Of a DNA stretch of 64,000 bases, positions 7,087 through 16,651 are shown one piece after another. The DNA lies in the NCBI RefSeq assembly GCF_003432075.1, contig NZ_QWBU01000001.1, forward strand, positions 1 to 64,000, in the 5' to 3' direction. Each line of letters opens with the position of its first letter. Position 1 is the stretch's first letter. A program made the position numbers and the translations under genes. The notes under the pieces are model-generated. The model was given only the letters and a program-made list of their open reading frames with translations. It did no database searches and was not told the DNA's origin. The stretch comes from Shinella sp. WSJ-2. GTDB taxonomy: Bacteria > Pseudomonadota > Alphaproteobacteria > Rhizobiales > Rhizobiaceae.

Positions 7087-8895
7087 TTAGAACGCCTTTG
7101 CCGCGTCCAGCATGCGGAACTGTATGCGCCGGCTGCCCTGCCAGCTGTCGGCGGACAGCGTGCCGGCGACGTGTACGGCCTGGCCACGCTCCTTCATCAG
7201 GAAGATGCCGAGATCCGCATCGGCGGCGCGAAACGCCATGGCGTCGATGCGCCCGCCGTCGGGCCCTTCCAGGCTGACGCGCAGGTGATTGACGCCGACG
7301 GGACGTACGTCGCGGATACGGTGCGCCGGCAGCGCGAAGATCGGCTGCGGATGGCCGGAGCCGTAGGGGCCGGCCTGCTCGAGTTGATCGGCAAGCGCAA
7401 GCGTCGCACCGGTCGCGCTCAGCGCGCCGTCGATCTTTAGCGTCTCCACTGCCACGAGATCGCGCACCGTGCGCTCCGCCTTCTCCTCGAAGAAGCTGCG
7501 CAGGCGGCCGAGCTTTCCCCGTTCGACCGTCAGGCCCGCCGCCATAGCGTGACCACCCCCCTTGATCAGAATACCCTCGTCCACCGCCGCACGCACCATG
7601 CGGCCCATATCGAAGCCGCTGATCGAGCGCCCGGAGCCGGTGCCTTTTCCCGAGGGATCGAAGGCGATTGCGAAGGCCGGGCGGCGAAAACGATCTTTCA
7701 GGCGCGAGGCGAGCAGGCCGACAACGCCGGGATGCCAGCCTTCGCGCGCCGTCAGGATCACCGAAGCGCCCTCGCCTGTGCCGTATTCCGCCTGCGCCTC
7801 GGCTTCGGCCTCGGCCAGCATGGCGGCCTCCATGGCCTGGCGCTCGCGGTTGAGATCGTCGAGCTGTTTTGCGATCCGCTCGGCCTCGCCGGGCTCATCG
7901 ATGGTCAGCAGTCGACTGCCGAGCGCAGCATCGCCGATGCGCCCGCCGGCATTGATGCGCGGGCCGACGAGGAAGCCGAGATGATAGGGCGTCACCGGCC
8001 CGCCAATGCCCGCCTGCTTCAGGAGCGCGGTCAGCCCGGCATTGCCGAGATGGCGCGCGGCGACGAGGCCCTTCACCACATAGGCGCGGTTCAGTCCCTT
8101 CAGCGGGACCACATCGCAGACCGTGGACAGCGCCACGAGATCGAGCATGGAGAGCAGATCAAGAGTTTTCGCCCTCACATCACCGCGCTCGCGCACAAGC
8201 CGCTGCAGCGCCACTAGCACAAGGAAGACGACGCCGGCGGCGGAGAGATGGCCCTGCCCCGACAGATCATCCTCGCGGTTCGGGTTGACCAGCGCATGCG
8301 CCGGCGGCAGATTCTCGCCGACCTGATGGTGGTCGATGACGACGACATCGATGCCGCGCTCGCGGGCAACGGCGAGCGAGTCGTGGCTCGTCGAGCCGCA
8401 GTCCACCGTGACGATCAACTGCGCGCCGCGTTCGATCAATTGCCCGATGGCATTGGGGTTCGGCCCGTACCCTTCGAAGATACGGTCAGGAATGTAGATT
8501 TCGGCTTCAATGCCGAAATGCGTGAGAAAACGATGGAGCAGCGCCGAGGACGACGCGCCATCCACGTCGTAATCGCCAAAAATCGCCACGCGCTCGCGCC
8601 GCTCAATAGCCCGCGCCAGCCGCTCCGTCGCGACCTGGCAATCCATCAGGCTATAGGGTTCCGGCATCAGCCGGCGCAACGTCGGGTCGAGGAACTCGAG
8701 CGCATTGTCGAACGGCACGCCCCGACCGGCGAGCACGCGCGAAATCAGGTCCGGCAGGCCATGGTTCTGGCTCATCGCCAACGCGCGGTTTTCCCCCGCC
8801 TGGTCAAGCCGCGCCACCCAGCGCTGCCCGGTCGCCGAGCGCTCGACACCGAGAAACGGCCTGACGATGGGATCTGCGTTTTCCAACATGCTCAT
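7087..8895 (-). CDS. recJ: Single-stranded-DNA-specific 5'-3' exonuclease RecJ
   Basis: 602-aa cytoplasmic nuclease of recombination and mismatch repair. DHH-family motifs are in order: GDYDVDGASSSALL (motif I), TVDCGS (motif II), VVVIDHHQVG (the DHH motif itself), and the DHHA1 glycine motif GGHAMAAG near residue 450, followed by an OB-fold C-terminus. The ATG at 8895 has a strong GGAGGAG site and begins MSMLENADPIVRPFLG. The next gene upstream on this strand is hom, 90 nt away. Confidence 0.96.
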   Translation of the reverse strand: MSMLENADPIVRPFLGVERSATGQRWVARLDQAGENRALAMSQNHGLPDLISRVLAGRGVPFDNALEFLDPTLRRLMPEPYSLMDCQVATERLARAIERRERVAIFGDYDVDGASSSALLHRFLTHFGIEAEIYIPDRIFEGYGPNPNAIGQLIERGAQLIVTVDCGSTSHDSLAVARERGIDVVVIDHHQVGENLPPAHALVNPNREDDLSGQGHLSAAGVVFLVLVALQRLVRERGDVRAKTLDLLSMLDLVALSTVCDVVPLKGLNRAYVVKGLVAARHLGNAGLTALLKQAGIGGPVTPYHLGFLVGPRINAGGRIGDAALGSRLLTIDEPGEAERIAKQLDDLNRERQAMEAAMLAEAEAEAQAEYGTGEGASVILTAREGWHPGVVGLLASRLKDRFRRPAFAIAFDPSGKGTGSGRSISGFDMGRMVRAAVDEGILIKGGGHAMAAGLTVERGKLGRLRSFFEEKAERTVRDLVAVETLKIDGALSATGATLALADQLEQAGPYGSGHPQPIFALPAHRIRDVRPVGVNHLRVSLEGPDGGRIDAMAFRAADADLGIFLMKERGQAVHVAGTLSADSWQGSRRIQFRMLDAAKAF

Positions 8896-8985
8896 GGCCG
8901 CTCCTCCAGGCCTTAAAAGACCAGTGCCCGCGCTCCGGCGCAAGACAGGAGGCGGGCACGGGATTTTCCGACGGGATGAGACCGA

Positions 8986-10308
8986 TCAAGCCGTCTTCGG
9001 ACGCTCGATGCGGATCACCTGCGGTTCGCCGACGAGATAGCCTTCGCCCTTGATGGAGGCGACGGCTTTGCGGACCGAGTCCTCCATCGTCGCGTGGGTG
9101 ACGAGGATGATTGTCTTGGGGTCGGTCGATTCGGTGGTCGACTGCGCGCGCTGCACGATCGATTCGAGCGAGATGCCGTTTTCCGCCATGTGCTTGGCGA
9201 TGCTGGCGAAGACGCCCGTGCGATCTTCCACGGAGAGACGAATGAAGTAACCGCCGTGATGCTTGCGGATCTGGGCACGCTTGTAAGGCTGAAGTGCCGC
9301 CGCGGGGCGGCCGAGCACCGGCACGGTCTGCGCACCCGGACGGCTCTTGGCGATATCGGCGATATCGCCAAGAACGGCCGACGCCGTGGCGTTGCCGCCT
9401 GCCCCCGGGCCGACCATCAGGAGTTCGCCGAGAATGTCCGATTCAATCGCCACGGCGTTCGTGACGCCATCGACCTGCGCGATCACGCTGTCGAGCGGCA
9501 CCATGGTCGGGTGCACGCGCTGTTCGACGCCGGTATCGGTCTTCTGCGCCACGCCGAGCAGCTTGATGCGGTAGCCGAGATCGGCCGCTGCGCGGATGTC
9601 GTCGATGGAGATATTGGTGATCCCCTCGAGATAGATGTCGTCGGCCGCGATCTTCGTGCCGAAGGCGAGCGTCGTGAGGATCGACAGCTTGTGCGCGGTG
9701 TCGTTGCCCTCGATGTCGAAGGCCGGGTCGGCTTCGGCATAACCGAGCCGCTGGGCTTCCTTCAGGCAGGCCTCGAAGGACAGGCCCTCCTTCTCCATCT
9801 TGGTCAGGATGTAGTTGCAGGTGCCGTTCATGATGCCATAGACGCGCGAAATCGTGTTGCCGGTCAGGGATTCGCGCAGCGCCTTGATAACCGGGATGCC
9901 GCCGGCAACCGCCGCCTCGTAGTTGAGGATGCAGCCGTTCTGTTCGGCAATGCCGGCAAGTTCGACGCCGTGGGCGGCAAGCAGCGCCTTGTTGGCAGTC
10001 ACGACATGCACCCCGCGCGACAGCGCCGCCTTGACGGCCGAATAGGCCGGATCGCCCGAGCCGCCCATCAGTTCGACGAAGACGTCGATCTTCGCATCGC
10101 GGGCGAGTGCGACGGAGTCATCGAACCATTCGGCAGAAGAAAGATCGACGCCACGATCACGCCCCTTGGAACGCGCGGTAATCGCGGCGATCTCGATCGG
10201 CCGGCCGCAGGTCGTCGTGAGCATGTCCCTGCGTTCGACGAGAATCTTCGCGAGCGAGGCACCAACGGTCCCCAAGCCCGCAATGCCGATCTTCAGGGCA
10301 TCAGCCAT
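8986..10308 (-). CDS. hom: Homoserine dehydrogenase
   Basis: 440-aa NAD(P)H-dependent enzyme reducing aspartate semialdehyde to homoserine (Thr/Met/Ile pathway). It shows the Rossmann GIAGLGTVGASL at the N-terminus, the family segment NGTCNYILTKME, catalytic region YAEADPAFDIEG (D and E before DTAHKL), and a C-terminal ACT domain (SVEDRTGVFASIAKHMAENG) that implies feedback control by threonine. Two ATGs are six bases apart (10314, 10308); AGGAC sits at better spacing from 10308. The coding sequence holds an unusual 13-bp perfect inverted repeat at 9345-9373. Confidence 0.95.
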   Translation of the reverse strand: MADALKIGIAGLGTVGASLAKILVERRDMLTTTCGRPIEIAAITARSKGRDRGVDLSSAEWFDDSVALARDAKIDVFVELMGGSGDPAYSAVKAALSRGVHVVTANKALLAAHGVELAGIAEQNGCILNYEAAVAGGIPVIKALRESLTGNTISRVYGIMNGTCNYILTKMEKEGLSFEACLKEAQRLGYAEADPAFDIEGNDTAHKLSILTTLAFGTKIAADDIYLEGITNISIDDIRAAADLGYRIKLLGVAQKTDTGVEQRVHPTMVPLDSVIAQVDGVTNAVAIESDILGELLMVGPGAGGNATASAVLGDIADIAKSRPGAQTVPVLGRPAAALQPYKRAQIRKHHGGYFIRLSVEDRTGVFASIAKHMAENGISLESIVQRAQSTTESTDPKTIILVTHATMEDSVRKAVASIKGEGYLVGEPQVIRIERPKTA

Positions 10309-10333
10309 TGTCATGTCCTATGTTTGGAAGAAG

Positions 10334-10358
10334 GCCCTGCGCTGGGAACGCGCAGGGC
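10334..10358 (-). terminator. Hairpin between alaC and hom
   Basis: Perfect 9-bp stem GCCCTGCGC / GCGCAGGGC with a 7-nt loop in the alaC-hom gap. On the minus strand it is followed by CTTCTTCC rather than a clean T-run, so it may be a weak terminator, an mRNA-stabilising or processing hairpin. Confidence 0.45.
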
Positions 10359-10366
10359 GGATTGTT

Positions 10367-11587
10367 TTAGCGATGGGCGTTCAGCGAGATGACGTTGTGC
10401 ATCGTCTCGTCGGCCGTGGAAAGGAACTTCTTGATATTGCGCGCCGCCTGACGGATGCGATGCTCGTTCTCGACGAGCGCGAGGCGGACGTAATCGTCAC
10501 CCATCTCGCCGAAGCCGACGCCAGGCGCAACCGCCACATCCGCCTTCTCGACGAGCAGCTTGGAAAATTCCAACGAACCGAGGTGACGGAACTTTTCCGG
10601 AATTTTCGCCCAAGCGAACATGGTCGCGGCCGGCGGCGGAACCTCGAAGCCGGCCTTGCCGAAGGTATCGACCATCACGTCGCGGCGGCGCTTGTAGACA
10701 TTGCGCACTTCAGCGATGTCGGAGCCGTCGCCGTTCAGCGCATGGGTCGCCGCCACCTGGATCGGCGTGAAGGCGCCGTAGTCGAGGTAGGATTTCACGC
10801 GCGTCAGCGCAGCGATCAGGCGCTCGTTGCCGACTGCGAAGCCCATGCGCCAGCCGGGCATGGAGAAGGTTTTTGACATGGAGGTGAACTCCACCGCCAC
10901 GTCGATGGCACCGGGCACTTCCAGAACGGATGGCGGCGGGTTGCCCTCGTCGAAGTAGATTTCCGAATAGGCAAGGTCGGAGAGCACGATGATGTCGTGC
11001 TTCTTCGCAAACGCGATAACGTCCTTGTAGAAATCGAGCGAGGCGACATGCGCCGTCGGGTTCGACGGATAGTTGATGATCAGTGCGAGCGGCTTCGGGA
11101 TCGAGTGGCGCACGGCGCGCTCGAGCGGCGGGAAGAAGCTCTCATCCGGTTCGACGGACATGGAGCGGATCACGCCACCCGCCATCAGGAAGCCGAAGGC
11201 ATGGATCGGATAGGTCGGGTTCGGGCAGAGAATGACGTCGCCCGGCGCGGTGATCGCCTGCGCCATGTTGGCGAAGCCTTCCTTGGAGCCGAGCGTCGCG
11301 ACGATCTGCGTCTCCGGGTTCAGCTTCACGCCGAAGCGGCGGGCATAATAGGCGGCCTGGGCGCGGCGCAGGCCCGGAATGCCCTTGGAAGAGGAGTAAC
11401 GGTGCGTGCGCGGGTCCTGCACCACTTCGCACAGCTTGTCGACGATCGCCTTGGGCGTCGGCAGATCGGGGTTGCCCATGCCAAGGTCGATGATATCGGC
11501 ACCACCCGCTCGCGCGCTTGCTTTCAAACGGTTGACCTGTTCGAAAACATACGGCGGCAGACGCCGGACCTTGTGAAACTCTTCCAT
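10367..11587 (-). CDS. alaC: AlaC-type aminotransferase (glutamate-pyruvate transaminase family)
   Basis: 406-aa fold-type I PLP enzyme. Near end-to-end resemblance to E. coli AlaC (YfdZ): the start FHKVRRLPPYVFEQVN, YSSSKGIPGLRRAQAAYY, the PLP Lys in SMSKTFSMPGWRMGF, YLDYGAFTPIQVAATHAL and PGVGFGEMGDDYVRLALVEN. It is often auto-annotated as LL-diaminopimelate aminotransferase; the closer similarity is to AlaC, which makes alanine from pyruvate and glutamate. The ATG at 11587 starts MEEFHK; an in-frame TTG six bases upstream is less likely. Upstream of hom on the same strand, a conserved rhizobial pair. Confidence 0.88.
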   Translation of the reverse strand: MEEFHKVRRLPPYVFEQVNRLKASARAGGADIIDLGMGNPDLPTPKAIVDKLCEVVQDPRTHRYSSSKGIPGLRRAQAAYYARRFGVKLNPETQIVATLGSKEGFANMAQAITAPGDVILCPNPTYPIHAFGFLMAGGVIRSMSVEPDESFFPPLERAVRHSIPKPLALIINYPSNPTAHVASLDFYKDVIAFAKKHDIIVLSDLAYSEIYFDEGNPPPSVLEVPGAIDVAVEFTSMSKTFSMPGWRMGFAVGNERLIAALTRVKSYLDYGAFTPIQVAATHALNGDGSDIAEVRNVYKRRRDVMVDTFGKAGFEVPPPAATMFAWAKIPEKFRHLGSLEFSKLLVEKADVAVAPGVGFGEMGDDYVRLALVENEHRIRQAARNIKKFLSTADETMHNVISLNAHR

Positions 11588-11761
11588 CTTCAACCCCGTT
11601 AGGCGTGAAGCCCCTTCGGCAGCCCTGCCGGAGGACGCAAAACTTCACGCGACTCAAGTAGCCGATTACGGGCGAAAGCGTTCAAAATGAAGGCGCTCCG
11701 CCCTGACCGGCGGCCATCGGCCGCCTTCCGCTTTGCTGCCAAACGGCAAGAAAGGCAAGTG

Positions 11762-12109
11762 CTAATTCGCCTTCTGGATTTCCGAAAGTGTCTCGCGGCC
11801 ATGACCGTCGCGCAAGGCCTGCAATTCGGCAAGCTGGCGGCGGTATTCTGCTTCGGAAATCGCGCCGGAGTGACGGCGATTCGTCAGGGATGTCAGACGG
11901 GCGCTGATGGCGGATGCCTCCTCGTCGCCCATCTGTTGTGTCTCGGCGCTGACAATGGCGGTAATATCGGGATAGGCGTCGGAGCGGTTCGCGCCGGCAT
12001 TCACCGTCGCAGCCGATTGCGTCGAGGTAGAGGAAGCGCAGGCCGAGAGAACAGCCGGCACGGCGGCCATGAGAAGGACGGCGCTCAAGCGCCTGATTTC
12101 GAACGCCAT
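11762..12109 (-). CDS. Small lipoprotein, SHOCT-like C-terminus
   Basis: 115-aa predicted lipoprotein: signal RRLSAVLLMAAVPAVLSAC with the lipobox LSAC (Cys about residue 24). The C-terminal 50 residues (ISARLTSLTNRRHSGAISEAEYRRQLAELQALRDGHG) look like a short SHOCT-type helical motif. No function can be assigned. Divergent from phaC with 125 bases between. Confidence 0.72.
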   Translation of the reverse strand: MAFEIRRLSAVLLMAAVPAVLSACASSTSTQSAATVNAGANRSDAYPDITAIVSAETQQMGDEEASAISARLTSLTNRRHSGAISEAEYRRQLAELQALRDGHGRETLSEIQKAN

Positions 12110-12234
12110 GTGGCTGTATGCTCCTGTCGAAACGACCGGTTCCGGATATTGCCGGGAAAGGCTGTCAGGCCCTTGTAATCTGTTTCGGACAGAATGTAAA
12201 AATACAAAAGAGACAATAAAATCGGGAGAAAGAG

Positions 12235-14091
12235 ATGGCCGAGGACAGCAAAGCGGGTGAACGCGATGCGGCCACAGACAAGCCCGGTTTTCAGGCGTTC
12301 GACCCGGCCGTGATCGAACCTTACATCGTCAAGGACCCCGAAGCGCTGACGGTCAACATCGCGCGCACCGTGGAACAGCTCGGAAAGGCAGCTTCCGCGT
12401 GGCTGGCGCCGCGGGAAAGCGGCGAGAAGGTCGACACCGTTGCCGAGCCGATGGTCGATATGGTCAAGACGCTCTCGAAGGTCTCCGAATACTGGCTGGC
12501 CGATCCGCGCCGGACGCTCGAAGCCCAGACCATGCTGCTCGGCAGCTATTTCAACATCTGGTCGCGCACTTTGAACAAGCTCGGCGGCCAGGAAATCGAG
12601 GCGGCTCCCGATCCGCACGCCAAAGACAAGCGCTTCGCCGACGAGGACTGGGTTAAAAACCCTTTCTTCGATTTCCTGCGCCAGGCCTATTTCGTGACGT
12701 CCGACTGGGCCGAAAAGCTCGTCGCCGACGCCGACGGGCTCGACGAGCACACCCGCCACAAGGCCGGCTTCTATGTGAAGCAGATCGCAAGCGCGATTTC
12801 GCCGACCAATTTCGTCACGACGAACCCGCAGCTCTACCGCGAGACCGTCGCCTCGAACGGTGCCAATCTCGTGCGCGGGATGAAGATGCTCGCGGAGGAT
12901 ATTGCCGCCGGCAAGGGCGACCTGAAGCTGCGCCAGACCGACACCAGCAAGTTTGCCATCGGCGAAAACATGGCGCTGACGCCCGGCAAGGTCCTTGCCC
13001 AGAGCGATGTCTGCCAGGTCCTCCAGTATGACGCAACGACGGAAAACGTGCTGAAGCGCCCGCTCCTCATCTGCCCGCCCTGGATCAATAAGTTCTACAT
13101 CCTCGATCTCAACCCGGCGAAGTCCTTCATCAAATGGGCGGTCGACCAGGGGCACACGGTCTTCGTCATCTCCTGGGTGAACCCCGACGAGCGCCATGCC
13201 GACAAGGATTGGGAATCCTACGCTCGCGAGGGTATCGGTTTTGCGCTCGACACGATCAAGCAGGCGACCGGCGAGGAAGAGGTCAATGCCATCGGTTACT
13301 GCGTCGGCGGAACGCTGCTGGCCGCCACGCTCGCCTTGCATGGTCAGGAGGGCGACAAGCGCATCCGCACCGCCACGCTCTTCACCACGCAGGTCGATTT
13401 CACTTATGCCGGCGACCTCAAGGTCTTTGCCGACGAGGATCAGATCGACGTCATCGAGCGCGGCATGAAGGCGACCGGCTATCTCGACGGCTCGAAGATG
13501 GCCACCGCCTTCAACATGCTACGCGCCTCCGAGCTGATATGGCCCTATTTCGTCAACAACTACCTGAAGGGCCAGGATCCGATGCCCTTCGACCTGCTCT
13601 ACTGGAATTCAGATTCTACTCGAATGCCTGCCGCCAACCATTCGTTTTATCTGAGAAATTGTTATCTAAATAATACGCTCACAAAGGGCGAGATGACGCT
13701 TGGCGGCAAGACATTGTCCCTGAAGGACGTGAAGATCCCGATCTACAATCTCGCCACCAAGGAAGATCATATCGCACCGGCGAAATCGGTCTTCGTCGGC
13801 AGCAAGTTCTTCGGCGGCAAGGTCACCTATGTAATGGCCGGCTCCGGCCATATCGCCGGCGTCGTCAACCCGCCGGACAAGAAGAAGTACCAGTATTGGA
13901 CCGGTGGCCCGGTGAAGGGGGAATTCGAGGACTGGGTGGCGAAAGCCAAGGAGACGCCCGGCTCCTGGTGGCCGAACTGGCATGAATGGATCAAGGCCGA
14001 GGACGACCGCATGGTGCCCGCTCGCAAGACCGGCGGCACGATGAACTCCATCGAGGAAGCGCCCGGTTCCTATGTTCGCGTGCGTGCCTGA
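12235..14091 (+). CDS. phaC: Class I poly(3-hydroxyalkanoate) synthase
   Basis: 618-aa enzyme polymerising (R)-3-hydroxyacyl-CoA into PHB granules. The alpha/beta-hydrolase catalytic triad is complete: nucleophile Cys356 in GYCVGGT (lipase-box-like), Asp511 in TKEDHIAP and His539 in GSGHIAGVVNPP. The N-terminal PhaC_N domain covers about 100-270. GGGAGAAAGAG precedes ATG 12235. Codon use changes sharply at 13607-13688, where the conserved NSDSTRMPAANHSFYLRN block is written in AT-rich rare codons (AGA, CTA, CGA, TCA, ACA); the protein itself is normal there. Confidence 0.97.
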   Translation: MAEDSKAGERDAATDKPGFQAFDPAVIEPYIVKDPEALTVNIARTVEQLGKAASAWLAPRESGEKVDTVAEPMVDMVKTLSKVSEYWLADPRRTLEAQTMLLGSYFNIWSRTLNKLGGQEIEAAPDPHAKDKRFADEDWVKNPFFDFLRQAYFVTSDWAEKLVADADGLDEHTRHKAGFYVKQIASAISPTNFVTTNPQLYRETVASNGANLVRGMKMLAEDIAAGKGDLKLRQTDTSKFAIGENMALTPGKVLAQSDVCQVLQYDATTENVLKRPLLICPPWINKFYILDLNPAKSFIKWAVDQGHTVFVISWVNPDERHADKDWESYAREGIGFALDTIKQATGEEEVNAIGYCVGGTLLAATLALHGQEGDKRIRTATLFTTQVDFTYAGDLKVFADEDQIDVIERGMKATGYLDGSKMATAFNMLRASELIWPYFVNNYLKGQDPMPFDLLYWNSDSTRMPAANHSFYLRNCYLNNTLTKGEMTLGGKTLSLKDVKIPIYNLATKEDHIAPAKSVFVGSKFFGGKVTYVMAGSGHIAGVVNPPDKKKYQYWTGGPVKGEFEDWVAKAKETPGSWWPNWHEWIKAEDDRMVPARKTGGTMNSIEEAPGSYVRVRA

Positions 14092-14097
14092 TATCGC

Positions 14098-14817
14098 ATG
14101 AAGTTCGATCCGCCGCTTGTCTCCGGCACCCTCGTGCAGCGCTACAAGCGCTTCCTGTTCGACGCCGTCCTCGATGACGGCTCGGCGATTACGGGCTCAT
14201 GCCCCAATACCGGCTCGATGCGCGGCCTGACCGCGCCGGGCTCGCGCATCTGGATGTCCGAAAGCGACAGCCCGACCCGAAAGCACCGCCATCGCCTCGA
14301 ACTGGTCGAGGCCGATGACACAGTCGTCGGCATCAATACCGGCCTGCCGAACCGTCTTGCGGAAGAAGCCATCCGCGCCGGCCTCGTTTCCGACCTCGGA
14401 TCCTATCCGCTGCTGGAGCGCGAGAAGAAATACGGCCGCAATTCCCGCATCGACATCCTGCTCTCCGGTGACACGCGACCACCCGCCTACGTCGAGGTCA
14501 AGAACGTGCATTTCCGCCGCACGCCTCACCTCGCCGAATTCCCGGATACGGTGACGGAGCGCGGCGCAAAACATCTGGAAGAGCTGGGCGACATGGCCGA
14601 GGCCGGTTTTCGCGCCGTCATGTTCTACCTGATCCAGCGGGAGGATTGCGAGCGATTCCGTATCTGCGCCGATCTCGACCCGACTTATGCAAAGGGTTTT
14701 CAGCGCGCCATGGCACGCGGCGTCGAGGCCTATGCGGTGAAATGTGCCGTTACATCCAAGCAAATCCGCCCCGTGGCCGCGATCGCCATGGACGAACCCG
14801 GTGCCGCTGTTTTATGA
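14098..14817 (+). CDS. sfsA: SfsA sugar fermentation stimulation protein homologue
   Basis: 239-aa protein matching SfsA throughout: the opening [46 protein letters not shown] and the nuclease-like YVEVKNVHF. SfsA binds DNA and has a predicted nuclease fold; the physiological role is unclear. It starts 6 bases after the phaC stop and is followed by map, so probably part of a phaC-sfsA-map-radC unit. Confidence 0.93.
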   Translation: MKFDPPLVSGTLVQRYKRFLFDAVLDDGSAITGSCPNTGSMRGLTAPGSRIWMSESDSPTRKHRHRLELVEADDTVVGINTGLPNRLAEEAIRAGLVSDLGSYPLLEREKKYGRNSRIDILLSGDTRPPAYVEVKNVHFRRTPHLAEFPDTVTERGAKHLEELGDMAEAGFRAVMFYLIQREDCERFRICADLDPTYAKGFQRAMARGVEAYAVKCAVTSKQIRPVAAIAMDEPGAAVL

Positions 14818-14847
14818 CGGTCAGGAAAGACGAGCGAAAGTTGGACC

Positions 14848-15675
14848 ATGGTGACCTATATCGACGCGACCTCGGCGCCGCTGAAGAACACGGGCGTGAT
14901 CCGCCTTTATGACGCGGACGCCTTCGACGGCATGCGCAAGGCCTGCCAGCTGACGGCGCGCTGCCTCGATGAGCTCTATCCGCTGGTCAAGCCCGGCGTC
15001 GCGACCGATGTCATCGACCGCTTCGTCTTCGAATTCGGCATGGATCACGGCGCCCTGCCCGCCACGCTGAACTATCGCGGCTACACCAAATCGACCTGCA
15101 CCTCGATCAACCATGTGGTCTGTCACGGCATTCCCAACGATAAGCCGCTGCGCGAAGGCGATGTCGTCAATATCGACGTCACCTTCATCCTCGACGGCTG
15201 GCACGGTGATTCGAGCCGCATGTACCCCGTGGGCGAGATCAAGCGCGCTGCCGAGCGCCTGCTGGAAGTGACCCACGAATGCCTGATGCGCGGCATCGCC
15301 GCTGTCCGCCCCGGCGCGCGCACCGGCGCCATTGGCGAGGCGATCCAGACCTATGCGGAAGCCGAGCGCTGCTCGGTGGTGCGCGATTTCTGCGGCCACG
15401 GTGTCGGCCGGCTGTTCCACGACGCGCCGAACATCCTGCATTACGGCCGGTCCAACGAAGGTCCGGAAATGAAGGAAGGCATGATCTTCACCATCGAGCC
15501 GATGATCAATCTCGGTCGCCCGCATGTGAAGGTGCTGTCCGACGGCTGGACCGCCGTCACCCGCGACCGTTCGCTTTCGGCGCAATACGAGCACACGGTC
15601 GGCGTCACGGCCGATGGCTGCGAGATCTTCACCCTGTCGCCCGGCGGCCTCGACCGCCCCGGCCTGTCCGCATAG
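14848..15675 (+). CDS. map: Methionine aminopeptidase type I
   Basis: 275-aa dimetal enzyme that removes initiator Met from nascent proteins. The metal ligands are visible: two Asp in [20 protein letters not shown], His in [14 protein letters not shown], Glu in [10 protein letters not shown] and Glu in QYEHTVGV. Length is in the normal 250-290 range with a short N-terminal extension usual in Rhizobiales. ATG 14848. Confidence 0.96.
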   Translation: MVTYIDATSAPLKNTGVIRLYDADAFDGMRKACQLTARCLDELYPLVKPGVATDVIDRFVFEFGMDHGALPATLNYRGYTKSTCTSINHVVCHGIPNDKPLREGDVVNIDVTFILDGWHGDSSRMYPVGEIKRAAERLLEVTHECLMRGIAAVRPGARTGAIGEAIQTYAEAERCSVVRDFCGHGVGRLFHDAPNILHYGRSNEGPEMKEGMIFTIEPMINLGRPHVKVLSDGWTAVTRDRSLSAQYEHTVGVTADGCEIFTLSPGGLDRPGLSA

Positions 15676-15682
15676 GCCGCCC

Positions 15683-16513
15683 ATGACGGGATCGCGCGGC
15701 CGCCCGGGAAACCCCATCTCCGCAACCGCGGAGGACGCCGCGCCGCTCGCCGACGATCTCTTCAACGAGGCTGATGAGCGCGGCCATTTCTTCGAGCGCC
15801 CGGCCCGTACGTCGTCGGCAAAAGCCGTTCCGGCTCCGGAAGACAAACATTATCACGGCCACCGCGATCGCCTTCGCACCCGCTTTCGCGATGCGGGCGA
15901 TACCGCGCTCGCGGACTACGAAATCCTCGAACTCCTGCTCTTTCGCCTCATTCCCCGCCGCGACACGAAGCCTGTGGCGAAGGCCCTTCTCGACCGCTTC
16001 GGCACACTGTCCGGGGTCTTCGGCGCCACACCGGCGCTTCTTCAGGAGGTGAAGGGCATCGGCGAGGCCGTCGCGCTCGACCTGAAGCTCATCTCCGCCG
16101 TCGCCCAGCGCACGCTGAAAAGCGAGATCCGCAACAAGACGGTGCTCGCCTCCTGGTCCTCGGTCATCCAGTATTGCCATGCCGCCATGGCGCATGAACC
16201 GCGCGAACAGTTCCGCATCCTCTTTCTTGACAAGCGCAACGCCCTGATCGCCGACGAGGTGCAGGGTCGGGGTACTGTAGACCACACGCCGGTTTATCCG
16301 CGCGAGGTGGTGCGCCGCGCGCTGGAACTCTCCTCCACCGCCATCATCCTCGTGCACAATCACCCTTCCGGTGATCCCACCCCGTCGCGGGCGGACATAG
16401 ACATGACGAAGACGATCGTGGAAACCGCCCGCCCGCTTGGTATTACGGTGCATGATCACATCATCATCGGCAAGGACGGGCATGCCAGCCTCAAGGGCTT
16501 GAGACTTATGTGA
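15683..16513 (+). CDS. radC: RadC family (JAB/MPN domain) protein
   Basis: 276-aa protein. The N-terminal half has the helix-hairpin-helix-like region ([45 protein letters not shown]); the C-terminal half has the JAMM metalloprotease-like motif [20 protein letters not shown] with E further upstream. Historically called a DNA repair protein; the biochemical role is uncertain. ATG 15683, eight bases after the map stop. A long N-terminal Ser/Ala/Pro-rich tail (about 50 residues) is typical of rhizobial members. Confidence 0.92.
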   Translation: MTGSRGRPGNPISATAEDAAPLADDLFNEADERGHFFERPARTSSAKAVPAPEDKHYHGHRDRLRTRFRDAGDTALADYEILELLLFRLIPRRDTKPVAKALLDRFGTLSGVFGATPALLQEVKGIGEAVALDLKLISAVAQRTLKSEIRNKTVLASWSSVIQYCHAAMAHEPREQFRILFLDKRNALIADEVQGRGTVDHTPVYPREVVRRALELSSTAIILVHNHPSGDPTPSRADIDMTKTIVETARPLGITVHDHIIIGKDGHASLKGLRLM

Positions 16514-16651
16514 AATCCCGAGATCGGATGATGAAACATTCATCCGATTGAAACGGTTTTCTGGCACATCAGGTTGACGAAATTTGCCCGGCGAAGACAA
16601 TTGCTGCAACGCAATACGATTCTTCCCGCACAGGATTTGGGGCCATCTCAC

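Noticed and set aside
9094-10392. 432-codon plus-strand frame opposite hom
   Set aside because: Antisense shadow of hom; no recognisable domain.
12085-13341. 418-codon minus-strand frame opposite phaC
   Set aside because: Antisense shadow; phaC is unambiguous, with a complete catalytic triad.
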